Source: JABAQJ01 sp046327745 (lineage in GTDB: Bacteria > Gemmatimonadota > Gemmatimonadetes > Gemmatimonadales > Gemmatimonadaceae). Taken from it: a stretch of 64,000 nucleotides of DNA. Shown piece by piece: positions 16,957-24,645 of this stretch; the first letter of the stretch is position 1, and each line of letters opens with the position of its first letter. Where the stretch lies: positions 310,001-374,000 of the forward strand of contig JAXLXV010000007.1 in the NCBI GenBank assembly GCA_046327745.1, given 5' to 3'. Position numbers and translations under genes: made by a program. Below the pieces are notes generated by a model. It saw only the letters and a list, made by a program, of their open reading frames with translations. It made no database searches and was not told where the DNA came from.

Positions 16957-17982
16957 TCAGCCTCTCCAGCGAGCGCGCGTGCCGCGCGCATCCACGTGCA
17001 CGTAGGGAGCGCCGTTGCGCGTGTAGATACCCAGTCCCCCGACCAGATCGGGGTGATCGCGCTCGACCGCCTCGACCGCAGAAGCCACCAGCCGCGCGTC
17101 ACTCGCGTTGACGCGGCCGTCGTGGTTGGCATCGACCGCAATGTCGGCAGCGTCTCCATACTGGTGCCGACTGTCACTGGCGGAGCGTGCGACGCGGCGA
17201 TTATAGAGCGGCGTGCGGAAACCGGAATGCACATCCACTTGCACCGACCGCGTACCGGGTGCGGACGATCCGGTCGCAGAAGCCAACAGGTCGAAAACGA
17301 GTTCGAGCTTGTCGAGTAGCCGCGGATCAAGCGCGGCGTACCGAGGCCACACCGACTGACCGTCGTGGGTGACGAAATCAGCGAGTTGCAGGTGCGTGCT
17401 CAGCGGGATGTCGAGATCACCGGCATCGATTTGCAGAAAACCGAGCGGCGTACGCTCGTCCAAGCCGGAACGTCGTTCCCCGCGATAGCGACCGATGCGA
17501 TATCCGTTCAGGGTGGCGCCTGATTTCTCGGTGAATGGCACCATGACCGCGAGCGGAAGGTCATCAAAGACGCGGAACGAACTGTCGCCGAGCACGGCCA
17601 GTCGGTAGAAGCCTGGCTCCGACGGCGCGAGGAGGGCTCCGGCAAGGGACGCAGGAACCGTGGCTCGCCCACTTCGCAGCGGGAGCCAGGAATACCTCAG
17701 TTGTGCCGGATCGCCAGTGACCTCGAGTGGGAATTCCACGGGCTGGTTTGGCAGCGAGAACCGCATGTGCACGCGCCCGCTGCGCCCGTAGGCATTCATG
17801 GCCGGCGTCGCTGGCGGCTGCCGGAGGGTCGCGCTTCGCAGACGATCCAGCCCAGCGGCGGGCCGGAGGAATGTGATGTAGGCGAGTGCGGCGATGCTGA
17901 AGATCAGGAGGGACAACCGGCGTTGGCGCGCGTCATTGGCGCGGCGCCTAACGTGGGTCGATACCACTACCCGCGGCTCCAA
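16957..17982 (-). CDS. Membrane-anchored M15-like peptidase with dockerin-like loop (paralogue 1)
   Basis: The protein has 341 residues. One N-terminal membrane segment lies at about 22-40, followed by a beta-rich region and a C-terminal M15/D-Ala-D-Ala-carboxypeptidase-like domain. The zinc motif is SRHQYGDAAD (His273, Asp280) and the last zinc His is in YVHVDARG (His329). Between them sits DANHDGRVNASDARLV, one calcium-binding dockerin-type repeat. Such enzymes trim peptidoglycan peptides in the periplasm. It overlaps the end of its paralogue by 16 bases and shares the same domain order, so the two arose by tandem duplication. An adjacent L,D-transpeptidase pair supports a cell-wall role. 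GTG codons shortly inside the frame are alternative starts. Confidence 0.78.
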   Translation of the reverse strand: MEPRVVVSTHVRRRANDARQRRLSLLIFSIAALAYITFLRPAAGLDRLRSATLRQPPATPAMNAYGRSGRVHMRFSLPNQPVEFPLEVTGDPAQLRYSWLPLRSGRATVPASLAGALLAPSEPGFYRLAVLGDSSFRVFDDLPLAVMVPFTEKSGATLNGYRIGRYRGERRSGLDERTPLGFLQIDAGDLDIPLSTHLQLADFVTHDGQSVWPRYAALDPRLLDKLELVFDLLASATGSSAPGTRSVQVDVHSGFRTPLYNRRVARSASDSRHQYGDAADIAVDANHDGRVNASDARLVASAVEAVERDHPDLVGGLGIYTRNGAPYVHVDARGTRARWRG

Positions 17983-18893
17983 CGCGCGCGATTACCGCGT
18001 ACATCCACGTGGACGAAGGGTCCGTGCGATCGTGTCGCGCGGTACAGCCCCGCGCCGCCAATCAGGTCCGGGTGCTCCTGCTCTACCTGTTCGACGGCCT
18101 GCAGCAGAACCTTGGCGTCTTTGGTGTTGACCCGACCGTCGTGATTCAGGTCGTCCATGCGTCCATCGCCGTTACTGTCGATGAAGATGTCCGCCGCATC
18201 GCCAAATTGATGGCGGCTATCCCGGGCGCGGCCGCCACGTCCAACGCCCTGCTGGTTGTAGTCCGGCGTACGGAATCCCGACAGGACACGGACTTGATCC
18301 GCGCGAATGCCTCGCACCTTCAGCTGGTCAATCACCAATTCAAGCTTGTCGATCAGCGCTTCGCGCAGCACGAGATACTTGGGCCAGATCGACTCCTGAT
18401 TGTGCGTGAGGAAGTCGCTCAATCGAAAATGCTCGGAGATCTGCGTGCCCTGATTTTCCGGCGTCACGACGATGAATCCTTCTGGATTCACGTACGCGTC
18501 CGAGCGCGGTGTGCGCTTTTCCGCCGGCCATCGGCCCAGTCGATAATCCCCCACTTGTCCACGGTCTTTGGTGGCAAAGGGGAGCAGCCGAACCAGCGAA
18601 AATGGCGACTTGATGTCAGAGTGAATCGTGTAGATCCCAGGACGATCGACGGCGGAATCGCCAAATAGGCGCTGGAGGATACCAATGGCGTCCGGATGCG
18701 AATCGCGGACGACGCCCAGTCGCAGCTTCCCACTGCGTCCACGCATCGGCGCGGTGACCTCGTCGCCGCGCGCGGTGGTGAGCGAGTCGTCAGTCCCCTG
18801 TGCCTGAGCAGCGGGAGCCAGCATCGCCGTCGCCGCTAAGGCGGCAACCGCGACCCACCGGCATCCAAGGGCTGAACGAGGGAAGGAGAGCAT
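17967..18893 (-). CDS. Secreted M15-like peptidase with two EF-hand/dockerin-like loops (paralogue 2)
   Basis: This is a 308-residue exported protein with a cleavable signal (ending PAAQAQ near residue 31). The C-terminal zinc peptidase motif is SRHQFGDAAD (His228, Asp235) with the final His in FVHVDVRG (His295). The insertion after the first motif is longer than in its neighbour and holds two acidic loops, DSNGDGRMD and DLNHDGRVNTKD, the second a dockerin-type repeat. ATG 18893 gives a clean signal peptide; the frame to 18965 does not. It precedes paralogue 1 and overlaps it. Its probable role is calcium-stabilised trimming of peptidoglycan stem peptides. Confidence 0.8.
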   Translation of the reverse strand: MLSFPRSALGCRWVAVAALAATAMLAPAAQAQGTDDSLTTARGDEVTAPMRGRSGKLRLGVVRDSHPDAIGILQRLFGDSAVDRPGIYTIHSDIKSPFSLVRLLPFATKDRGQVGDYRLGRWPAEKRTPRSDAYVNPEGFIVVTPENQGTQISEHFRLSDFLTHNQESIWPKYLVLREALIDKLELVIDQLKVRGIRADQVRVLSGFRTPDYNQQGVGRGGRARDSRHQFGDAADIFIDSNGDGRMDDLNHDGRVNTKDAKVLLQAVEQVEQEHPDLIGGAGLYRATRSHGPFVHVDVRGNRARWSRG

Positions 18894-19093
18894 GACGGGA
18901 TTAGTCTGCCGAGGACAAAGAAACGTTGCTCCGTCGATGGACGGATCGCGGCCCCAAGGGGTCACGGACGGTGGTTATCGCACACCCAACCCGTGGCGGC
19001 GGACACGCGCGAACGGCTGAACTCGGCACGCGTCTACCCCTGCACTTCCCACCCTTTCCTTCGCAAGGGACCGTACTTGGGCCTGGCGAAGGG

Positions 19094-19960
19094 TCAGTAA
19101 ATGTAGACCGGTGTTCCGACGGTCACCAGACGGAACAGTGTCTCAATATCTTCGTTGCGCAAGCGCACGCAACCATGACTCACTGACTGCCCAATTGAGC
19201 TCGGGACATCGGTCCCGTGCAAGGCGTATCCGTCCCCAAGGTTTAGCCGATGCGTACCGACCACACCAGCGAAGCGGCGCTGGTTGGTGCCAATGGGCGG
19301 CATGATGACCTTTCCTTCAACGACCAGCTCGCGGCCCTCGCCCCCCTCCAGCGCCTCGATGGTGCCGTCGGCGCTGCGCCTAACGATCTCCGCTCCTTCC
19401 ACCGCGATCTGCGACCCATCACTCAGTGCCAGTGGCTTGGTCTTGCTGAGCGGTTGCACCTTGGCGTGCTTCTTGGTGGCCACCTCCACGTAGTGCCAAT
19501 CTGGGGGTACCCACGTGGGATCGCTCTCCTTGCTCTGGACCACCAGTCGACCGCGAGGAGTCTCGAACTTCCACTGACTGCTCCCCTCCCTCGCCAACAC
19601 TTTCCCGCTGCCGGTGGCCACGCGCGTGGAGAAAATCACGTTGTTCCCCTGACGGTACCACAGTCGGTGGTCGGCAATACTCACGACGATGAACGGCCGC
19701 GTGCCAACGGAGTCCACCGACGTCGACACCACCTGGGCAAGCGAGTCTGCCGTCGCCGACGCCGTGCGCTTTAACTCATCCAGGCGTCGGCGATCTTCGG
19801 CGAGAACCTCGCGGGTCACGTCGCGCTGGTAGCGTGCGCGGCCGGCCATGGCGCCCACCACCGCCATGCTGGCCGCCAGCCCCACCACGGCAACTCCCAA
19901 CGCCACCACAACCCAGCGTCCTTCCCGAGAATTACCTGTCGTCGAAGCGTCGTTGGTCAT
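19094..19960 (-). CDS. L,D-transpeptidase (YkuD fold) with catalytic Cys
   Basis: This 288-residue protein has an N-terminal membrane anchor (about 17-38) and a short coiled coil. Its C-terminal YkuD domain ends in the active-site motif SHGCVRLRNEDI (Cys264), with the upstream HGTD block also present. Such enzymes make 3-3 peptidoglycan crosslinks or attach proteins to the wall in the periplasm. It overlaps the upstream Cys-less paralogue by four bases (ATGA), and the two share the anchor, the coiled coil and the C-terminal pattern. The two M15 peptidases lie just downstream on the same strand. Confidence 0.88.
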   Translation of the reverse strand: MTNDASTTGNSREGRWVVVALGVAVVGLAASMAVVGAMAGRARYQRDVTREVLAEDRRRLDELKRTASATADSLAQVVSTSVDSVGTRPFIVVSIADHRLWYRQGNNVIFSTRVATGSGKVLAREGSSQWKFETPRGRLVVQSKESDPTWVPPDWHYVEVATKKHAKVQPLSKTKPLALSDGSQIAVEGAEIVRRSADGTIEALEGGEGRELVVEGKVIMPPIGTNQRRFAGVVGTHRLNLGDGYALHGTDVPSSIGQSVSHGCVRLRNEDIETLFRLVTVGTPVYIY

Positions 19961-20664
19961 TCGTACAGATACACCGTTAGGCCCGGCGCGATGTTTGGTG
20001 CAATGGCTCGCATATCCTCGCTGCGGAGAAGGATCGCGCCCGGCATGACGTACGAGGAGTCCGCCAACAATCCGTCAGTGGGCAAGGCATAAATCGGAGA
20101 ACCGTCGGCGAGCAGGAATGCACTGCGGCCGAGGATTCCTTTCCCCTGACGTTGGTCGGCCGGAGGGACGGGGACGTGACGGTCAGCGTACAACCAGCCG
20201 GGAATGTCCCAACGATCGCCGGCACTGATCACGCGGGACACGGCGCGCGCGCCACGAGGACGAGCCACGAGATGAGAATCCGGTGGTGCACCCACGAGCC
20301 CCGTCCGCCCTAACGCGACGGGAATCTCGCGCAAGACAACGCCATCCCGCTCCAGAAGCATGCGGCTGCTATCGAGTTGTACGGTGAGATGCAGCTCGCG
20401 ATCGGCATGCGCCTGACGACGGATTTGTTCGGCCTGCACTTTCGCACGATTTTCGGCGGATTGCAGCGCCAAGTCCGCCCGATTCCGCTCGCCGTCACTC
20501 ATGTCAGCGCGTAATTGCTCGATCTCACGCCGGTAGGTGAGCCAACGGGTCGCGGCCACCACATTGGCACCAATCAGAATGGCAGCAACCACCAGCAGGG
20601 CGCCGGTGATGCGGGGGGATGCTTTGAACAGTGCGCGAAGTGAGCCCGAGCCGTCGGCGGTCAT
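19957..20664 (-). CDS. Degenerate L,D-transpeptidase-like protein lacking catalytic Cys
   Basis: The protein has 235 residues. It has a membrane anchor (about 19-38), a predicted coiled coil (EIEQLRADMSDGERNRADLA and onward) and a domain that aligns with the downstream L,D-transpeptidase. At the active site HGCVRLRNED is replaced by PGAILLRSED (Pro208, Gly209, Ala210), so both the His and the nucleophilic Cys are gone. The closing strand (TVYLYE) is retained. It is therefore probably an inactive paralogue that could bind wall peptides or partner the active enzyme. It is the first gene of this minus-strand group and is divergent from gpmI. Confidence 0.72.
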   Translation of the reverse strand: MTADGSGSLRALFKASPRITGALLVVAAILIGANVVAATRWLTYRREIEQLRADMSDGERNRADLALQSAENRAKVQAEQIRRQAHADRELHLTVQLDSSRMLLERDGVVLREIPVALGRTGLVGAPPDSHLVARPRGARAVSRVISAGDRWDIPGWLYADRHVPVPPADQRQGKGILGRSAFLLADGSPIYALPTDGLLADSSYVMPGAILLRSEDMRAIAPNIAPGLTVYLYE

Positions 20665-20707
20665 CGTCGGCGATTCACGCTGGAAGGGGCATCTGCCGCC
20701 CGATACA

Positions 20708-20737
20708 TTGCAACGTTGTCATCGATTCGAGTATAAC
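20708..20737 (+). promoter_or_regulatory. Sigma-70-type promoter of gpmI
   Basis: TTGCAA at 20708-20713 and TATAAC at 20732-20737 are separated by 18 bases, close to the housekeeping consensus. The predicted start of transcription falls about 15 bases before the gpmI ATG, giving a very short leader. No strong ribosome-binding site is seen. Confidence 0.55.
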
Positions 20738-20758
20738 CTCTCGCGCAGTCCGTAACAG

Positions 20759-22300
20759 ATGGCCAGTCGACGACCTGTCGTGCTCGTTGTAATTGACGGT
20801 TTTGGGTATCGGGAGGAACGCGAGGGTAACGCGGTCCGCCTGGCGCGCATGCCCACATGGACGCGGCTGTGGGAACGATCGCCACGCACGCTGCTTGAAG
20901 CCTCGGGGCGACGGGTTGGCCTTCCGACGGGTCAGATGGGAAATTCCGAAGTCGGACACCTGAATCTTGGCGCTGGACGTGTGGTCAAGCAGGATCTAGT
21001 CCGCATCGCCGAGGCCATTGAGGATGGGTCGTTCTTTTCTCGGCCAGCCTTTGTGAATGCCTGCGAGCAGGCAAAGCGCACGGGAGCGACGCTCCACCTC
21101 CTGGGACTGTTCGGGGACGGTGGCGTGCACGCACTGGACGAGCACTTGTTCGCATTGGTGGACCTGACGGAGCGACTGCAGGTGCCCAAGGTGGCCATCC
21201 ATGCCCTGCTCGACGGCCGCGACACGATGCCGACGTCCGCGTTAGGCTTCATGGAGAAGGCGGTGGCCCGCGTGCGCGGACGGGCGGTGATCGCCAGCTT
21301 GGGTGGCCGATACTTCGGCATGGATCGCGACAAGCGCTGGGAGCGCGTGCTCAAGTGGTACGACGCCACCGTGCGCGGCACGGGCCCCCAAGTGAGTGAT
21401 CCTGTCCAAGCGATTCGGGATGCCTACGCGCGGGGCGAGACGGACGAGTTTATCACGCCGGCGACGGTTGCCAAGGACGGCGTGCCGGTCGCGCCGATGC
21501 GGGATGGCGACGTGGTTATCTGCTTCAACTTCCGCTCGGACCGCATGCGGCAAATGTGCCGCGCGCTTACTGACCCATCGTTCACCGGGTTTCCGGTGAC
21601 CGATCGTCCGCGCCTCACGCTCGCCACGATGACGTCGTACGACGAGACGTTCAGCTATCCGACGGCGTTTCCACCCTTTTCGATGGCCCGGATTGTGGCG
21701 GAAGTCGTGTCCGAAACAGGGATGACGATGTTTCGGACGGCGGAAACCGAGAAGTATCCGCATGTGACCTACTTCTACAACGGTGGCATCGAGACCCCCT
21801 TTGCCGGTGAGGAGCGCCAACTGGTCGCCAGTCCGAAGGTCGCGACGTACGACCTGCAACCCGAGATGTCGGCGCTTGGCGTTACGGATACCCTGTGTCG
21901 GGCGATCGAAGCGGGATCGTATGACTTTACGCTGTGTAACTATGCCAACTGCGACATGGTCGGGCATACCGGCGTTCTGCCAGCAGTGATTACAGCGTGC
22001 GAGACGGTGGACGCATGCCTAACGAAGGTGATCGCCGCCGCGGAGCGGGCCGGAGCACGTCTGCTCGTGACGGCCGATCACGGAAACTGTGAAGTCATGA
22101 TCGATCCGACCACCGGCGGTCCGCATACGGCGCACACCACGAACCCGGTGCCGCTGGTGATCCACGATCCGGACGGCGACCGCCCGCTGCGGGACGGCGG
22201 TGCCCTGTGCGACGTCGGACCGACCATCCTCTCTATGCTCGATATTGCCCAGCCAGCGGAAATGACCGGGCGAGACTTGCGCCTTACCCACTCCTCATGA
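20759..22300 (+). CDS. gpmI: 2,3-bisphosphoglycerate-independent phosphoglycerate mutase
   Basis: This manganese-dependent glycolytic enzyme interconverts 3- and 2-phosphoglycerate. It has 513 residues, the family length. It shows the N-terminal metal site VVIDGFGY, the phosphoserine motif QMGNSEVGHLNLGAGR (Ser63), the DGRDTMP and GGRYFGMDRDKRW blocks, ADHGNCE near the C-terminus, and the final THTTNPVP-type segment. The ATG at 20759 begins the conserved strand directly. It is the first gene of a plus-strand run, and its stop overlaps the next gene as ATGA. Confidence 0.96.
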   Translation: MASRRPVVLVVIDGFGYREEREGNAVRLARMPTWTRLWERSPRTLLEASGRRVGLPTGQMGNSEVGHLNLGAGRVVKQDLVRIAEAIEDGSFFSRPAFVNACEQAKRTGATLHLLGLFGDGGVHALDEHLFALVDLTERLQVPKVAIHALLDGRDTMPTSALGFMEKAVARVRGRAVIASLGGRYFGMDRDKRWERVLKWYDATVRGTGPQVSDPVQAIRDAYARGETDEFITPATVAKDGVPVAPMRDGDVVICFNFRSDRMRQMCRALTDPSFTGFPVTDRPRLTLATMTSYDETFSYPTAFPPFSMARIVAEVVSETGMTMFRTAETEKYPHVTYFYNGGIETPFAGEERQLVASPKVATYDLQPEMSALGVTDTLCRAIEAGSYDFTLCNYANCDMVGHTGVLPAVITACETVDACLTKVIAAAERAGARLLVTADHGNCEVMIDPTTGGPHTAHTTNPVPLVIHDPDGDRPLRDGGALCDVGPTILSMLDIAQPAEMTGRDLRLTHSS

Positions 22301-23001
22301 CTTCTGCTCGCGTGTTGTGGCGCGCCGCCGTGCTGGCGTGCGCTGTTGTTGCCCGGCCAGTCTGCGCCCAGGTCGGAACGGACCCACAAAAGTCTCCGTA
22401 TCGGGACATGGAATTTCGGCAGGAGTGGACGACGTTCGCCGGCTACTTCAATGCGCGGTCGGATCCGGCGAGTGTGTCTCCGCAGGGAGGCGGCTTCGTT
22501 GGGGAGCGCTACGCCTTCCGCATGGGAGGCCCGGCGTACTTCACCATGCGCGTTGGCGGCGCGGTGATGAAGCGGCACGTCGTGAATCCGCAGCTCCCAC
22601 TGGCGACTCGCCGCGAGAAGACGGTCCAGGTCCCCATGGTGGCGGTCGATGCCGGATTCGAGATGCAGCTCACGGGCAGCAAGACCTGGCATTCGATCGC
22701 GCCCGTGATCAACGGCGGCGTGGGGTTCACCGGCGACTTGAAGGGCACGTCAGATGTCGGCGGATTCCAGTTCGGATATCCGTTCACGTTTACGTTCGGG
22801 TCCGGACTGAAGTTCGTGCCGCACGGCGGACGCGGCGTGCGGGTGGATTGGTCGTCATATGTCTACCGCCTCCATTACCCCGACAGCTACTACCTGAAGT
22901 CGACGGCGGATCCAGCGGTGCTCGCATCGACGGTGAAGAAGAACTTATGGCGCCGCAACAATGTCTGGACGGTGGGCCTCACGATCATGAACTTCCGCTG
23001 A
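22297..23001 (+). CDS. Putative outer-membrane beta-barrel protein of unknown function
   Basis: This 234-residue protein has a clear signal peptide (residues 1-24, ending VCAQ). The rest alternates short amphipathic strands rich in Gly, Phe and Tyr and ends in a strand terminating with Phe-Arg, which is close to an outer-membrane insertion signal. No family name comes to mind. The start ATG 22297 overlaps the gpmI stop (ATGA), but a functional link to glycolysis is unlikely. Segments such as GGFVGERYAFRMGGPAYFTMRVGG suggest a small porin-like or opacity-type barrel. Confidence 0.6.
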   Translation: MTSARVLWRAAVLACAVVARPVCAQVGTDPQKSPYRDMEFRQEWTTFAGYFNARSDPASVSPQGGGFVGERYAFRMGGPAYFTMRVGGAVMKRHVVNPQLPLATRREKTVQVPMVAVDAGFEMQLTGSKTWHSIAPVINGGVGFTGDLKGTSDVGGFQFGYPFTFTFGSGLKFVPHGGRGVRVDWSSYVYRLHYPDSYYLKSTADPAVLASTVKKNLWRRNNVWTVGLTIMNFR

Positions 23002-23024
23002 TCGGCGCCAGTTCAAACACTTCA

Positions 23025-23450
23025 GTGCCGACCCCCACCGCCAGCCTCACCCGACGCGTCACATTTTCGGCCGCTCATCGGTACCGGCGCCCTGACTGGG
23101 ACGACGCCAAGAACCAGGCCGTGTTCGGCGCCTGCGCTCATCCGCACTACCATGGCCATACCTACGTGTGTGATGTGACCGTGGCCGGACCGATTGATGC
23201 GGTGACCGGAATGCTCGTGGACCTGGGAACGCTGGATCGCATTCTTCGGGTGGAGGTGTCGGAGCGGTTCGATCACCGAAATATCAACCTCGACGTTCCG
23301 GAATTCGCGGAGGGTCAGCTGATCCCAACCGGTGAAAACCTGGCGCGCTTCATCTTTGAGCGGGTGCAACATGCGTTAGGCGGAAGCGCTCGCGTGGCCA
23401 GCGTGACCGTCGCCGAGGACGCCACCTTGTGGTCGCGCTACGGCGAGTGA
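23025..23450 (+). CDS. 6-carboxytetrahydropterin / 6-pyruvoyltetrahydropterin synthase family (QueD-like)
   Basis: This zinc enzyme of about 141 residues acts on dihydroneopterin triphosphate. In most bacteria this is the QueD step towards queuosine. Motifs are FSAAHRY (His18), the catalytic Cys37 in FGACAHPHYHGHTY with zinc histidines after it, the DHRNIN block with PTGEN following, and a C-terminal VAEDATLWSRY carrying the substrate-binding Glu. The start is GTG at 23025, the only start codon before the conserved strand. A pterin synthase role in folate or biopterin metabolism is the alternative. It lies just before the molybdenum-cofactor genes. Confidence 0.88.
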   Translation: MPTPTASLTRRVTFSAAHRYRRPDWDDAKNQAVFGACAHPHYHGHTYVCDVTVAGPIDAVTGMLVDLGTLDRILRVEVSERFDHRNINLDVPEFAEGQLIPTGENLARFIFERVQHALGGSARVASVTVAEDATLWSRYGE

Positions 23451-23510
23451 ATCCCTGCGGGTGCAGGTGGCGACGCCGAACGGGATCGAGCGCCCTTCGT
23501 TAGGTCTGTG

Positions 23511-24131
23511 ATGCCCTGCACTGGAGTTATCCTGGCGGGCGGTGGCGCCACCCGATACGGCGGACGACCGAAGGGGTTGGAGGCCGTCGGTAACATCCGA
23601 GTCATCGATCGCGTGGCCGCGGCCTTGCACGCGGTGACCGACGACCTGCTGGTGGTCGCCAACGACCCAGCGGCGCCGAACTGGGTGCCCGGCATCCGAG
23701 TCCATGCAGATGTAATTCGCGACGCCGGAAGTTTGGGTGGCATCCACGCGGCCGTCGTACACGCGGGCCAACCCGTGCTGCTTGTTGCCTGGGACATGCC
23801 CTTTGTACCGAGTGACCTGCTTCGTGCCCTGCGGTCACTAGGAGAGAGCGAGCACGCGGCCGTCGCGATTCCAGAGAGTGACTCTCGTCGGGGGGTCGAG
23901 CCGATGTGCGCCTACTATTCGCCGGCATGCCAGGGCCCGATCGAAGCAGCGCTCGAGCGGGGAGACAGGCGTGTCGTGGCTTTCTTTGACGACGTGCCGG
24001 TGGCCCGTCTTGCTGCGGACGCCGTGGCGCGCTTTGGCGATCCAATGCACATCTTCATGAACATCAACTCCCCTGAGGACCTGTCGCTTGCCCAACGCCA
24101 CGCCGCCGCTAGTCACGATCGTCGGGCGTAA
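23511..24131 (+). CDS. mobA: Molybdenum cofactor guanylyltransferase
   Basis: MobA links GMP to molybdopterin to make the bis-MGD form of the cofactor. The sequence has the nucleotidyltransferase signature LAGGGATRYGGRPKG at the N-terminus, VANDP, the AGSLGGIHAA loop and the metal-binding WDMPFV. Its 206 residues fit the family. A GTG directly precedes the ATG used here, and either may initiate. It overlaps mobB by 44 bases, with moeA two genes downstream, so this is a molybdenum-cofactor cluster interrupted by a carboxypeptidase gene. Confidence 0.9.
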   Translation: MPCTGVILAGGGATRYGGRPKGLEAVGNIRVIDRVAAALHAVTDDLLVVANDPAAPNWVPGIRVHADVIRDAGSLGGIHAAVVHAGQPVLLVAWDMPFVPSDLLRALRSLGESEHAAVAIPESDSRRGVEPMCAYYSPACQGPIEAALERGDRRVVAFFDDVPVARLAADAVARFGDPMHIFMNINSPEDLSLAQRHAAASHDRRA

Positions 24132-24624
24132 GGATGCCGGCAAGACCACGTGGGTGGTGCGGCTGGCGGCGGCCCTCGGCAGGCGCGGCCACCGCGTCAT
24201 GACGATCAAGCATGGCTCTCACACCTTCAACATCGACCCGGCGACCACGGACACCTATCGGCACTATCACGAGGGTGAGGCGGAGCGGGTCGCGATGCTG
24301 GCACCGGACAAGTTCGCGATGATCATGCGCGTCGATGGCAGCCAGTGGAGCGCCGCGGACATCGCGACCCAGTACATGAGCGACGCGGACATCGTGCTCT
24401 GCGAAGGGTTCAAGGCCTCGGACCTTCAGCGCATCGAAGTCCATCGCCAATCACTCGGAGCCGCGCCACTCTACCTCGCGGATGCTGAACGGGCCGCCTA
24501 CTATCGAGCGATCGTGACCGACGCCGAGGCCTTGGACGTTCCCATCCCGGTCATTCCGTTGAACGCGCCGGATGCGGTCGACCAGCTGGTCCGGTTGGTC
24601 GAACACCAGATCATGCACCGATGA
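24088..24624 (+). CDS. mobB: Molybdopterin-guanine dinucleotide biosynthesis adaptor MobB
   Basis: This GTP-binding accessory protein for MobA has 178 residues. The P-loop is GRKDAGKTT (13-21), followed by TIKHGSHTFNIDPATTDTYRHYHEGEAE, the typical MobB switch region, and DIVLCEGFKASDLQRIEV. The only usable start before the P-loop is TTG at 24088, which lies inside mobA, so the genes overlap by 44 bases and are coupled. MobB is not essential for MobA activity in vitro and is thought to deliver nucleotide or cofactor. Confidence 0.88.
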   Translation: MPNATPPLVTIVGRKDAGKTTWVVRLAAALGRRGHRVMTIKHGSHTFNIDPATTDTYRHYHEGEAERVAMLAPDKFAMIMRVDGSQWSAADIATQYMSDADIVLCEGFKASDLQRIEVHRQSLGAAPLYLADAERAAYYRAIVTDAEALDVPIPVIPLNAPDAVDQLVRLVEHQIMHR

Positions 24625-24645
24625 CGGCCAGCTTTTTTTGACGCC

